Positions 1 through 8,585 of a stretch of DNA of 64,000 nt are shown one piece after another. Under the pieces are notes generated by a model. It was not told where the DNA came from and made no database searches. It was given only the letters and a program-made list of their open reading frames with translations. The position numbers and the translations under genes were made by a program. The stretch covers positions 60,112 to 124,111 of the forward strand of contig CCNA01000025.1 of the NCBI GenBank assembly GCA_000824805.1. The letters are read 5' to 3'. Each line of letters opens with the position of its first letter. The stretch's first letter is position 1. The DNA comes from Mesorhizobium sp. SOD10. GTDB lineage: Bacteria; Pseudomonadota; Alphaproteobacteria; Rhizobiales; Rhizobiaceae.

Positions 1-1
1 C

Positions 2-88
2 CTCAGCGCCAGAATCGAGGCCTATGAGGGCGAAAACCTGGTTTTTGAGCGCGATTTCGAACAGACGATTCCGCGCGCCCTCGTCTGA
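2..88 (+). CDS. C-terminal fragment of a probable CocE/NonD-family hydrolase
   Basis: An open frame enters from the left edge and stops with TGA at 86-88, leaving 28 residues that contain IEAYEGENLVFERD and end IPRALV. Tails of this kind (xEAYEGDxxVFxRxW...IPRDxV) are what I recall at the C-terminus of large CocE/NonD serine hydrolases (peptidase S15 superfamily), which split esters or peptides. Only the tail is visible, so the catalytic domain cannot be checked. It lies 149 bp upstream of a peptide-type ABC transporter in the same direction, which suits an enzyme acting on the imported compound. The family call is inference from a short tail. Confidence 0.5.
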   Translation, partial: LSARIEAYEGENLVFERDFEQTIPRALV

Positions 89-200
89 GCGCTGGCAAGG
101 TTGGTCCAAAAACGACGCACCATTTACGCCACGTCATGTCGCATTCGGTCTTGCTTACCGGTTTCCGTTGCGGTCATTATCTCCTCCAATAAGCAGAAAC

Positions 201-212
201 GACCATAAGGTC
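201..212. promoter_or_regulatory. Short palindrome upstream of the first binding-protein gene
   Basis: GACC-ATAA-GGTC is a perfect 4-bp-arm inverted repeat about 26 bp before the ATG at 238, followed by a Shine-Dalgarno-like GTGAGGA. It could be an operator half-site pair or a small leader hairpin. The evidence is only the symmetry. Confidence 0.2.
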
Positions 213-237
213 GGACCACCAGAGTGAGGAACCCATA

Positions 238-1824
238 ATGACAAACGAACTCGACTATCTCAGCCGTCGCGTCGCTGCCGGCAAGCTCAGCCGTCGCGAT
301 TTCCTAGGCCGCGCCGCCGCTCTCGGTGTCGCCGCGCCTTTCGCCAACTCGCTGCTTGCCAGCGCTGCCCGTGCCGCCGGCCCGGTCAAGGGCGGGATTC
401 TGAAGGCCGGCCTGGTCGGCGGCGAATCCACCAACAGCCTCGATCCGGCCCTGTTCATGACCCAGGTGCCCTTCGCCTTCGGCAAAATGTGGGGCGAATT
501 GATCGTGGAGCTCTCGCCCGACGGCAAGCTGGAGAACCGCATCGCCGAGGAGATCGGCTCTTCGGACGACGCCAAGGTCTGGACGCTGAAAATCCGCGAT
601 GGCATCGAATTCCACAACGGCAAGACGGTTACCGCAGAAGACGTCGCTGCCACGCTCGAGCGTCATTCTGACGAGAAGTCGAAGTCCGGCGCGCTGGGCT
701 ACATGAAGGGCATCGACACCATCAAGGTCAACGGGAAGGAAGTCGTGCTGACGCTGAAGGAGCCTAACGCCGACCTTCCGTACCTGCTCAGCGACTATCA
801 CCTGATCGTCCAGCCGAACGGCGGCAAGGACAAGGCCGATGCCGGTATCGGCGCCGGTCCGTACAAGGTCAAGGTCAACCAGCCCGGCGTGCGCCATGGC
901 GGCGAACGCTTCGCCAATTACTGGCAGGGCGACAAGATGGGCCACGCCGACCAGATCGAAATCATCGTCATCAACGATGCGACGGCGCGCACGGCGGCCC
1001 TGCAAGGCGGCCAGGTCAACATGATCAACCGCGTCGAGCCGAAGGTCGTCGATCTGATCAAGCGCGTGCCTGGAGTCACCATCCGCAACCATTCCGGTCC
1101 CGGCCACTACGTGTTCATCATGCATTGCAACACGGCGCCGTTCGACAACAACGACCTCAGGATGGCGCTGAAGCTGGCGATCGACCGCGAGGAGATGTTG
1201 AAAAAAGTGCTGCGCGGCTACGGCTCGCTCGGCAACGATTTCCCGATCAACGCCTCCTACCCGCTATTCACCGAGATCGAGCAGCGCAAATACGATCCGG
1301 ACAAGGCCAAGTTCCACTACAAGAAGTCCGGCCATGACGGCACCGTGCTGCTCAGGACGTCGGACGTCGCCTTCCCGGGCGCTGTCGATGCATCCCAGCT
1401 TTTCCAGCAGAGCGCCGCCAAGGCCGGCATCAAGATCGAGCTCAAGCGCGAGCCCGGCGACGGCTATTGGAACGAAGTCTGGAACAAGCAGCCCTTCTGC
1501 GCCTCCTATTGGGGCGGCCGCTCGACCCAGGACCAGATGTACTCGACCGCCTATCTGTCGACCGCCGACTGGAACGACACGCGCTTCAAGCGCCCGGACT
1601 TCGACAAGATGGTGCTGGCCGCGCGCGCCGAGCTCGACGAGGCCAAGCGCAAACAGATGTACCACGAAATGGCCGTCATGGTGCGCGACGAAGGCGGCCT
1701 GATCCTGCCGATGTTCAATCAGTTCATCGACGCGACAGGCCCCAAGGTGGCAGGTTGGGTGGAGGATCCGCATCAGGAGCTTTGCAACGGCTACGCGCTG
1801 GCGAAGTGCTGGCTCGAAGCCTGA
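238..1824 (+). CDS. ABC transporter substrate-binding protein, peptide/opine type (family 5), copy 1
   Basis: A 528-residue periplasmic solute-binding protein of the peptide/nickel/opine class (SBP family 5) that delivers ligand to the permease pair encoded next. The N-terminus carries a twin-arginine signal, SRRDFLG at residues 18-24, followed by an alanine-rich hydrophobic stretch and a likely cleavage site near residue 46, so it is probably exported folded. Family-5 hallmarks include the DGIEFHNGKTVTAEDV segment and NNDLRMALKLAIDREEM. A GTGAGGA ribosome site precedes the ATG. It is closely similar over its whole length to the binding protein at 5410-6999, so the operon has two receptors for one transporter. 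The ligand is not evident: peptide, opine or another small amino compound all fit. Confidence 0.9.
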   Translation: MTNELDYLSRRVAAGKLSRRDFLGRAAALGVAAPFANSLLASAARAAGPVKGGILKAGLVGGESTNSLDPALFMTQVPFAFGKMWGELIVELSPDGKLENRIAEEIGSSDDAKVWTLKIRDGIEFHNGKTVTAEDVAATLERHSDEKSKSGALGYMKGIDTIKVNGKEVVLTLKEPNADLPYLLSDYHLIVQPNGGKDKADAGIGAGPYKVKVNQPGVRHGGERFANYWQGDKMGHADQIEIIVINDATARTAALQGGQVNMINRVEPKVVDLIKRVPGVTIRNHSGPGHYVFIMHCNTAPFDNNDLRMALKLAIDREEMLKKVLRGYGSLGNDFPINASYPLFTEIEQRKYDPDKAKFHYKKSGHDGTVLLRTSDVAFPGAVDASQLFQQSAAKAGIKIELKREPGDGYWNEVWNKQPFCASYWGGRSTQDQMYSTAYLSTADWNDTRFKRPDFDKMVLAARAELDEAKRKQMYHEMAVMVRDEGGLILPMFNQFIDATGPKVAGWVEDPHQELCNGYALAKCWLEA

Positions 1825-1840
1825 GCACGGCCTTGCGGAG

Positions 1841-2800
1841 ATGTCCTCGCCCATCGTGAAACTGGTGGCCCAGCGCATTGCGCTGGGCATCCTCCTTCTG
1901 CTGGCCGTTTCGGTCCTGATCTTCGCCGGTACGCAGATCCTGCCCGGCGACGTCGCGCAAGCCATCCTCGGACAATCGGCGACCCCGGAGTCGCTGGCCA
2001 ATCTGCGCGAGCAACTCGGGCTCAACCAGCCTGCCTATATCCGTTATTTCCACTGGCTGGGCGGCGTGCTGACCGGCGATCTCGGCACCGCCATGTCGAG
2101 CGGACAGGACATCGCGACATCGATCAAGGAACGGCTGTGGAACACGCTGTTCCTGGCCTTCTGGGCGGCCATCGTGGCGATCCCGCTGGCGATCACGCTT
2201 GGGCTGATAGCGGTGCGCTACCGCGATGGCTGGGTCGACAAGCTAATCTCCGGCGTGGCGCTTGCCTCGACGTCCTTCCCGGAGTTCTTCATCGGCTATC
2301 TGCTCGTCTTCTACTTCGCGGTCCAGCACCAGTGGTTCCCCGCCATCTCGACCGTCTATGACGGAATGTCTTTCGGTGAGCGCCTGCAGGCTATCGCGCT
2401 GCCTGCGGCGGCGCTGACTCTGGTGGTGCTCGCCCACATGATGCGCATGACGCGCGCGGCAATCCTCAACGTCATGCAGTCGGCCTATGTCGAGACGGCG
2501 GAACTCAAGGGGCTGTCGGCCTCTGCCGTTATCCGCAAGCATGCCTTCCCGAACGCGATCGCGCCGATCATCAATGTCGTCATGCTCAACCTTGCCTATC
2601 TGGTGGTCGGCGTCGTCGTGGTCGAGGTGATCTTCGTCTATCCGGGCATGGGGCAATATCTGGTCGACCACGTCACCAAGCGCGACGTGCCGGTCGTCCA
2701 GGCGGTCGGCCTGATCTTCGCCGCCGTCTATATCACCCTCAACATCGTCGCAGACATTGCGGCGATCGTCGCCAATCCGCGACTCAGGCATCCGAAATAG
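1841..2800 (+). CDS. ABC transporter permease, DppB/OppB type
   Basis: A 319-residue inner-membrane permease of the peptide/opine importer family. It has an N-terminal membrane anchor (about 15-33), further hydrophobic helices around 100-125, 137-160, 180-200, 243-265 and 285-308, and the cytoplasmic EAA loop that contacts the ATPase (AELKGLSASAVIRKHAFPNA). Length is normal for DppB-type subunits. It starts 16 bp after the binding-protein stop and precedes the DppC-type partner by 12 bp, so the genes are surely co-transcribed. Confidence 0.92.
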   Translation: MSSPIVKLVAQRIALGILLLLAVSVLIFAGTQILPGDVAQAILGQSATPESLANLREQLGLNQPAYIRYFHWLGGVLTGDLGTAMSSGQDIATSIKERLWNTLFLAFWAAIVAIPLAITLGLIAVRYRDGWVDKLISGVALASTSFPEFFIGYLLVFYFAVQHQWFPAISTVYDGMSFGERLQAIALPAAALTLVVLAHMMRMTRAAILNVMQSAYVETAELKGLSASAVIRKHAFPNAIAPIINVVMLNLAYLVVGVVVVEVIFVYPGMGQYLVDHVTKRDVPVVQAVGLIFAAVYITLNIVADIAAIVANPRLRHPK

Positions 2801-2812
2801 GGGGCGGCCGAT

Positions 2813-3637
2813 ATGCGCGCTATCAGACGCATCCCTCTACCATCGCTGACCGGCCTGGTGCTGACCGCGCTGTTCGTGCTGGCGGCAATCTTCGCGCCTT
2901 TGATCGCGCCGCACGGCAACGCCGAAATCGTCGGCGACGTGTGGGAGCCGATGTCGGCCGCACACTGGCTGGGCACCGACAATCTCGGCCGCGATTTGTT
3001 GTCGCGCATGATCTACGGCGCCCGCATCACGCTGTTCATCGCGGTGCTGGCGACGGCACTGTCCTTCTCGCTCGGCGCCATTCTCGGCTTTTCGGCGGCG
3101 GTATTCGGCGGCTGGTACGACACGATCCTGTCGCGGCTCGTCGACCTCCTCATGTCGATCCCGACGCTGATCATGGGCCTCGTCGTGCTTTCGGTGCTGC
3201 CGTCGAACCTGGTGACGCTGATCCTGGTCATGGGCATCCTCGATTCGACCCGAGTCTACCGACTGTCGCGCGCGGTCGCCGTCGACATCAACGTCATGGA
3301 CTATGTCGAGGCGGCGAAGCTGCGCGGCGAAGGCAGCGGCTGGATCATCTTCCGCGAGATCCTGCCCAACGCGCTGTCGCCGCTGGTCTCGGAACTTGGC
3401 CTGCGCTTCATCTATGCCGTGCTGTTCCTGTCGACACTGTCCTTCCTCGGCCTCGGCGTGCAGCCGCCGGATGCCGACTGGGGCGGCATGGTGAAGGAGA
3501 ACAAGGACGGCATCGTGTTCGGCATTCCGGCGGCTCTCATCCCGGCCGCGGCGATCGCGGCACTGGCGATCTCGGTCAATCTCGTTGCCGACTGGGTGCT
3601 CAATCGCACGACAAGCCTGAAGGGAGGACGCGGCTGA
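2813..3637 (+). CDS. ABC transporter permease, DppC/OppC type
   Basis: A 274-residue second permease of the same importer. The N-terminal helix (about 12-32) is followed by the family motif HWLGTDNLGRDLLSRMIYG and an EAA loop (VEAAKLRGEGSGWIIFREIL). Its stop codon overlaps the next start (TGATG at 3635-3639), which indicates translational coupling to the ATPase. Confidence 0.92.
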   Translation: MRAIRRIPLPSLTGLVLTALFVLAAIFAPLIAPHGNAEIVGDVWEPMSAAHWLGTDNLGRDLLSRMIYGARITLFIAVLATALSFSLGAILGFSAAVFGGWYDTILSRLVDLLMSIPTLIMGLVVLSVLPSNLVTLILVMGILDSTRVYRLSRAVAVDINVMDYVEAAKLRGEGSGWIIFREILPNALSPLVSELGLRFIYAVLFLSTLSFLGLGVQPPDADWGGMVKENKDGIVFGIPAALIPAAAIAALAISVNLVADWVLNRTTSLKGGRG

Positions 3638-5292
3638 TGGTTGACGGCAAAGCAAAGTCCGGCCCTCTTCTTGACATCCGCAACCTGCGCATCGAAGCGA
3701 CGGTCTATCCGCCGGGTGAAGTACCGAGGACCATCACGCTTGTCCACGATGTCTCGCTGACGCTGGAGAAGGGCAAGGTGCTTGGGCTGATCGGCGAGTC
3801 CGGCGCCGGCAAGTCGACCATCGGCCTGTCGTCGATGGGCTATGGCCGCGGTGGCGTTCGGATTACCGGCGGCGAGGTCATCCTCAACGGCCGCGACATA
3901 CTGAAAGGCGGCAAGGAAGGCCTGCGCAAACTGCGCGGCCGCGAAGTCTGTTATGTCGCCCAGTCGGCGGCGGCGGCCTTCAATCCGGCGCACCGGCTAA
4001 TGGACCAGGTGGTGGAGGCCACGCTCCTGCACGGCACCGCAACCCGGGCCGAGGCCGAGAAACGCGCCGTCGCCCTGTTCAAGAAGCTCAGCCTTCCCAA
4101 TCCCGAAACGATCGGCGAACGCTTCCCGCACCAGGTCTCCGGCGGCCAGTTGCAGCGCGTGATGACGGCAATGGCGCTGTGCTCGGAACCGGACCTGATC
4201 GTCTTCGACGAGCCGACGACGGCCCTCGACGTGACGACGCAGATCGACGTGCTGTCAGCGATCAAGGATGCCATCCGCGACACCCATGTCGCGGCCCTTT
4301 ACATCACCCATGACCTGGCCGTCGTGGCACAGGTATCCGACGAGATCATGGTGCTGCGTCACGGCCGGCTGGTCGAATGGGGCGGCACCCGCCAGATCAT
4401 CAAGGAGCCGCGCCAGGAATACACCAACGCCCTGGTCTCGGTGCATGAGATCGAGCACCAGGAACAGCAGCCGGGCACCACACCGATGCTGTCGGTGAAG
4501 AACGTGACGGCCGCCTATGGCGGCGGCCACATCAAGGTGTTGAAGAACGTCTCGGTCGACATCTTTCCGGGCCAGACGCTGGCCGTGGTCGGCGAGAGCG
4601 GTTCCGGCAAATCGACGCTGGCGCGCGCCATCACCGGCCTGTTGCCGCCCGAGCAGGGCAGCGTCGTCTTCGACGGCCGCACGCTTGCCAACAGGCTCGC
4701 CGACCGGTCGAAGGAGGACCTGCGCCAGTTGCAGATGATCTACCAGATGGCCGACGTTGCCATGAACCCGCGCCAGACGGTGGGCACCATCATCGGCCGG
4801 CCACTGGAGTTCTATTTCGGCATGAAGGGCCGCGAACGCGACAAGCGCGTCGCCGAACTGCTCGACGAAATCGAAATGGGCAAGGGCTTCATCGATCGCT
4901 ATCCGGCCGAGCTTTCCGGCGGCCAGAAGCAGCGCGTCTGCATCGCCCGCTCGCTCGCCGCCAAGCCGAAGCTGATCATCTGCGACGAGGTGACCTCGGC
5001 GCTCGATCCGCTGGTCGCCCACGGCATCCTCAAGCTGCTGCTTAATTTGCAGCAGATCGAGAAGGTGGCCTATCTCTTCATCACCCACGACCTCGCGACG
5101 GTGAAGTCGATCGCCGATTCGATCGCGGTCATGTATCGCGGCGAGGTGGTGCGCTACGGCCCCAAGAGCAAGGTTCTGACGCCGCCCTTCGACGCCTATA
5201 CGGACTTGCTCTTGTCCTCCGTGCCGGAAATGGAGATCGGCTGGCTGGAGAAGGCCATCAAGGGACGGCGCATGGAAAGCGCCGGCAATTAG
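3637..5292 (+). CDS. Fused double ATPase of the peptide-type ABC transporter (DppD-DppF fusion)
   Basis: A 551-residue protein with two complete ABC nucleotide-binding domains in one chain, replacing the usual separate DppD and DppF subunits. Domain 1 has Walker A GESGAGKST at 53-61, signature VSGGQLQR and Walker B LIVFDEPTTALD. Domain 2 has Walker A GESGSGKST at 319-327, signature LSGGQKQR and Walker B LIICDEVTSALD. The second Walker B reads DEV where DEP is usual; the catalytic glutamate is kept. The start at 3637 is chosen because it overlaps the permease stop and follows AGGGAGG; the frame stays open far upstream only as a shadow of the permease gene. Fusions of this kind are common in rhizobia. 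Confidence 0.92.
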   Translation: MVDGKAKSGPLLDIRNLRIEATVYPPGEVPRTITLVHDVSLTLEKGKVLGLIGESGAGKSTIGLSSMGYGRGGVRITGGEVILNGRDILKGGKEGLRKLRGREVCYVAQSAAAAFNPAHRLMDQVVEATLLHGTATRAEAEKRAVALFKKLSLPNPETIGERFPHQVSGGQLQRVMTAMALCSEPDLIVFDEPTTALDVTTQIDVLSAIKDAIRDTHVAALYITHDLAVVAQVSDEIMVLRHGRLVEWGGTRQIIKEPRQEYTNALVSVHEIEHQEQQPGTTPMLSVKNVTAAYGGGHIKVLKNVSVDIFPGQTLAVVGESGSGKSTLARAITGLLPPEQGSVVFDGRTLANRLADRSKEDLRQLQMIYQMADVAMNPRQTVGTIIGRPLEFYFGMKGRERDKRVAELLDEIEMGKGFIDRYPAELSGGQKQRVCIARSLAAKPKLIICDEVTSALDPLVAHGILKLLLNLQQIEKVAYLFITHDLATVKSIADSIAVMYRGEVVRYGPKSKVLTPPFDAYTDLLLSSVPEMEIGWLEKAIKGRRMESAGN

Positions 5293-5409
5293 CCTGCGAA
5301 AGTCCGCTACCAATGCGGCCGCTGTCATGCGGCTGCAATGCGGAACGGGAAAGAATGGCGCGGGCCGGGTAGAGCTCGCGCCAAGCCAATCTCAAAAAGG
5401 GGGCAGGAC

Positions 5410-6999
5410 ATGCAGAACGAACTCGACCATCTCGCCGAACTCGCCGGCAAGGGCAGGATATCGCGCCGCGATTTCCTCGGCCGGGCGGCGGCACTTGGCG
5501 CCTCGGCCGCGCTGGCGACGACGCTGGCCGGCAAGGCCTTCGCCGCAACGCCGGTCAAGGGCGGCATCATCAAGGCCGGCCTGCAGGGTGGTGAGTCGAC
5601 CAACAGCCTCGATCCGGCGCTGAACCTCAGCCAAGTGACCTACAACTTCTGCAAGCAGTGGGGCGAATTCCTCGTGCGGCTGACGCCCGATGGCGGCGTC
5701 GAGAATCGGATCGCCGAGGAGATCGGCGCGTCGGACGACGCCAAGACCTGGACGATAAAGATCCGCGACGGCATCGAATTCCACAACGGCAAGACGGTCA
5801 CTGCCGAAGATGTTGCTGCCACGCTCGAACGCCACGCCGACGAGAAGTCGAAGTCCGGCGCGCTCGGCGTTTTGAAGAACATCAAGACCATCAAGGCAAA
5901 CGGCAAGGAAGTGGTCGTCACGCTTGGCGACGCCGACGCCGATTTCCCCTATCTGATGGCCGACTACCATCTCGTCATTCAGCCCAATGGCGGCAAGGAC
6001 AACCCGAATGCCGGCATCAGCGCCGGCCCCTACAAGGTCGCCGTCAACCAGCCCGGCGTGCGCCATGGCGGCGAGCGCTTCGCCAATTACTGGCGCGGTG
6101 ACAAGGCCGGCCATGCCGACCAGATCGAGATCGTCGTCATCAACGACCCGACGGCCCGGCTTGCGGCGCTGCAGGGCGGCCAGGTGCATCTGATCAACCG
6201 CGTCGAGCCGAAGGTGGTCGATCTGGTCAAGCGCATCCCGGGCGTCAGCATCGAGAACGTGTCGGGGCGCGGCTATTACCCGTTCAACATGTTCTGCGAC
6301 ACCGCGCCCTTCGACAACAATGATCTCAGAATGGCCCTGAAGCTCGCCATGGACCGCGAGGAGATGCTGGACAAGATCCTGCGCGGCTACGGCTCGGTCG
6401 GCAACGACTTCCCGATCAACGAGGCCTACCCGCTGTTTTCCTCCGACATCGAGCAGCGCAAGTTCGATCCGGAAAAGGCGGCCGAATTCTACAAGAAGTC
6501 CGGCCATAGCGGCTCGATCCTGCTGCGCACCTCCGATGTCGCCTTCCCGGGCGCCGTGGACGCCGCCCAGCTCTACCAGCAGAGCTGCGCCAAGGCCGGC
6601 ATCAGAATAGAAATCAAGCGCGAGCCTGGCGATGGCTACTGGTCGGAAGTGTGGAACAAGCAGCCCTTCTCGCTCTCCTACTGGGGCGGGCGTCCGACGC
6701 AGGACCAGATGTATTCCACCGGCTATGTCTCGACCGCCGACTGGAACGACACGCGCTTCAAGCGGCCGGAATTCGACAAGATGCTGTTCACCGCCCGCGC
6801 CGAGCTGGATCAGGCCAAGCGCAAGGCGATCTATCGCGACATGGCGATGCTGATGCGAGACGAAGGCGGACTGATCGTGCCTTTCTTCAACCAGTTCATC
6901 GATGCCGCCAACACCAACAAGGTCGGCGGCTGGGTGAAGAACCCGAATGGCGAGATGATGGACGGCTACGCGCTCGGCGAGTGCTGGCTGAACGCCTGA
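5410..6999 (+). CDS. ABC transporter substrate-binding protein, peptide/opine type (family 5), copy 2
   Basis: A 529-residue paralogue of the protein at 238-1824, conserved in length and along the whole chain, including a Tat signal (SRRDFLG at 18-24) and probable cleavage near residue 45. The ATG at 5410 is preferred over an in-frame ATG at 5338 because it gives the same N-terminus as copy 1 and follows AAAGGGGGCAGG. It is the last gene of the transporter operon, ahead of the terminator hairpin at 7015. Differences from copy 1 cluster in a few positions (for example FNMFCD for FIMHCN), compatible with altered ligand range. It is most likely a second receptor using the same membrane complex. 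Confidence 0.9.
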   Translation: MQNELDHLAELAGKGRISRRDFLGRAAALGASAALATTLAGKAFAATPVKGGIIKAGLQGGESTNSLDPALNLSQVTYNFCKQWGEFLVRLTPDGGVENRIAEEIGASDDAKTWTIKIRDGIEFHNGKTVTAEDVAATLERHADEKSKSGALGVLKNIKTIKANGKEVVVTLGDADADFPYLMADYHLVIQPNGGKDNPNAGISAGPYKVAVNQPGVRHGGERFANYWRGDKAGHADQIEIVVINDPTARLAALQGGQVHLINRVEPKVVDLVKRIPGVSIENVSGRGYYPFNMFCDTAPFDNNDLRMALKLAMDREEMLDKILRGYGSVGNDFPINEAYPLFSSDIEQRKFDPEKAAEFYKKSGHSGSILLRTSDVAFPGAVDAAQLYQQSCAKAGIRIEIKREPGDGYWSEVWNKQPFSLSYWGGRPTQDQMYSTGYVSTADWNDTRFKRPEFDKMLFTARAELDQAKRKAIYRDMAMLMRDEGGLIVPFFNQFIDAANTNKVGGWVKNPNGEMMDGYALGECWLNA

Positions 7000-7014
7000 T
7001 GTCAGGCTACCAAA

Positions 7015-7047
7015 AAACGCCGCGTGTCCGCGCGACACGCGGCGTTT
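7015..7047 (+). terminator. Intrinsic terminator of the peptide-type ABC operon
   Basis: Perfect 14-bp inverted repeat: AAACGCCGCGTGTC, loop CGCGC, then GACACGCGGCGTTT, followed by CTGTTT. It lies 16 bp after the second binding-protein stop and 32 bp before the next gene, so it probably separates that gene from the transporter operon. Confidence 0.8.
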
Positions 7048-7078
7048 CTGTTTCGAAGAACAATCACAGGAATTTTCC

Positions 7079-7822
7079 GTGGCGCTCAAATCCAAACTTT
7101 TGCTCATCATCCTCGACGGCGTGCCCTACCGGAACTGGCGCCAACTGATGGGCAACCTCGAGGGCTGGGCGCAGTCGGGCGAGGCGCAGGTGTGGAAGAT
7201 GCGCTCCGTGCTGCCGTCGACCTCGGCCTGCTGCTACGCCTCGATCCACACCGGGGTGACCCCGCAGGTGCACGGTATCCTTTCCAACGAGAACCGCTTT
7301 CGCGTCACCCAGCCGGATATTTTTTCGGAAGTGAGCAAGGCCGGCGGCAAGACCGGCGCGGTGACCCATTCCTACTGGTCGGAATTCTTCCGCTCGTATC
7401 CGTTCGATCTCGTCGAGGACATGGAGTTCGACGAACCGGGCGGGCCGATCACGCATGGCCGCTTCCACACCATGACCGGCTACAATCTCAAGAACCAGAT
7501 GACGCCGAGCGATGTCGATCTGTTCGCGACGCTGACCATGCTGACCAAACGCCATCACATCGACTACGGCATCCTGCACACCTGCACACTGGACTCGATG
7601 GGCCATCGCTTCGGCCATGATTGCCACGAGATGGACCATGCCTGCTACGCGATGGACGGAATGCTCGCCGCCTTCCTGCCGCAATGGCGCGCAGCCGGCT
7701 ATGAGGTGATCGTGACGGCCGACCATGGCCAGACCGACCGCGGCCACCATGGCGGCCATGACGACGAGATGCAGGATTTCGCGCTCTATTATTTCGGGCC
7801 TGCGAAGGTTCCAGCGGAGTGA
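7079..7822 (+). CDS. Alkaline-phosphatase-superfamily phosphodiesterase/nucleotide pyrophosphatase
   Basis: A 247-residue cytoplasmic enzyme of the type I phosphodiesterase/nucleotide pyrophosphatase (alkaline phosphatase) superfamily, which hydrolyses phosphoester or phosphonate bonds with a two-metal site. It begins with the metal-binding LLLIILDGVPYR. The nucleophile motif is LPSTSACCYASIHTG, where most relatives have a Thr in TKTFPNHYSIVTG; by alignment the nucleophile here is Ser. The remaining metal ligands lie in LDSMGHRFGH and VTADHGQTDRGHHGGH. It starts with GTG and is shorter than most relatives, lacking a cap. It follows the transporter but sits beyond a terminator hairpin, so a shared role is only suggested. 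Confidence 0.75.
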   Translation: MALKSKLLLIILDGVPYRNWRQLMGNLEGWAQSGEAQVWKMRSVLPSTSACCYASIHTGVTPQVHGILSNENRFRVTQPDIFSEVSKAGGKTGAVTHSYWSEFFRSYPFDLVEDMEFDEPGGPITHGRFHTMTGYNLKNQMTPSDVDLFATLTMLTKRHHIDYGILHTCTLDSMGHRFGHDCHEMDHACYAMDGMLAAFLPQWRAAGYEVIVTADHGQTDRGHHGGHDDEMQDFALYYFGPAKVPAE

Positions 7823-7843
7823 GACGCCGGCGTTCCCTGGAGC

Positions 7844-7894
7844 ACCCCTCATCCGTCGCCTTCGGCGACCCCTTCTCCCACAGGGGGGAAGGGG
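7844..7894. repeat. Rhizobial intergenic palindromic repeat
   Basis: Two adjacent stem-loops: GTCGCC-TTC-GGCGAC (7855-7869) and CCCCTTCTCCC-ACA-GGGGGGAAGGGG (7869-7894, one mismatch). It has the style of the short GC-rich mosaic repeats scattered between rhizobial genes. It lies between the phosphodiesterase gene and the sigma-factor gene and could end transcription of the former. Confidence 0.55.
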
Positions 7895-8018
7895 AAACCC
7901 TGCCCCTCTGGCAACGCTCACTTTCTTCGGTTAGCCTCCGAAAAATCCTTGGCGGAGGGTGAACCTTTTTGAACCGATCAGCGACAGAGCTTCGAGGAGC
8001 CAGGCGGCTCGACCGGCC

Positions 8019-8585
8019 ATGAATGCGGCGACCGAAACCGATCGCGCGCTTGTAGACCGGGTCGCGAAGGGCGACCGGGCCGCCGTTCGGCTCCTGTTCA
8101 TGCGTCACCACGCGCGGATCTACCGCTTCGTGGCGCGCCAGACGGGATCGGAAATGATGGCCGACGATATTGCGAACGAGGTCTTTCTCGAGCTGTGGAA
8201 GCAAGCGCCCAACTTCGAGGGCCGCTCGGAAGTTTCGACGTGGCTGCTCGGTATCGCCCGTTTCAAGGCGCTGTCTTCGCTGCGCAAGAAGAAGGAAGAC
8301 TGGATCGACGACGATGACGCGGCGCAGGTTCCCGACGGCGCCGACACGCCGGAAGTGGTCACCATGAAGGAGGACAAGGCCGCTGCCTTGCGCCGTTTCG
8401 TCGATGCCTTGGCCGAGGAGCACCGCACGGTGATCGACCTTGCCTATTACCATGGCCAGTCGGTGACCGAGATCGGCGAAGTGCTCGGCATTCCGGTTGC
8501 GACCGTCAAGACGAGGATGTTCTACGCCCGCAAGAAACTCGGCGAGGCCCTGAAGGCCGCCGGTTACGACAGGGGGTGGCCATGA
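8019..8585 (+). CDS. RNA polymerase ECF sigma factor
   Basis: A 188-residue extracytoplasmic-function sigma factor. Region 2 contains the -10-binding helix MADDIANEVFLELWK and a WLLGIARFKAL segment. Region 4 is a helix-turn-helix (IDLAYYHGQSVTEIGEVLGIPVATVKTRMFYARKKL) for -35 recognition. The ATG at 8019 gives a standard ECF N-terminus; a GTG at 7959 would add 20 residues but has its Shine-Dalgarno almost touching the start. The stop overlaps the anti-sigma start (ATGA at 8582-8585), so partner levels are probably coupled. I found no convincing ECF-type promoter directly upstream. Confidence 0.88.
   Translation: MNAATETDRALVDRVAKGDRAAVRLLFMRHHARIYRFVARQTGSEMMADDIANEVFLELWKQAPNFEGRSEVSTWLLGIARFKALSSLRKKKEDWIDDDDAAQVPDGADTPEVVTMKEDKAAALRRFVDALAEEHRTVIDLAYYHGQSVTEIGEVLGIPVATVKTRMFYARKKLGEALKAAGYDRGWP

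Noticed and set aside
304..1125. 273-residue minus-strand open frame opposite the first binding-protein gene
   Set aside because: Antisense shadow typical of high-GC codon bias; Asp/Arg/Val/His-rich, no ribosome site, and the plus-strand protein is clearly real.
5392..7110. 572-residue minus-strand open frame opposite the second binding-protein gene
   Set aside because: Same kind of GC-driven shadow; no domain recognisable.
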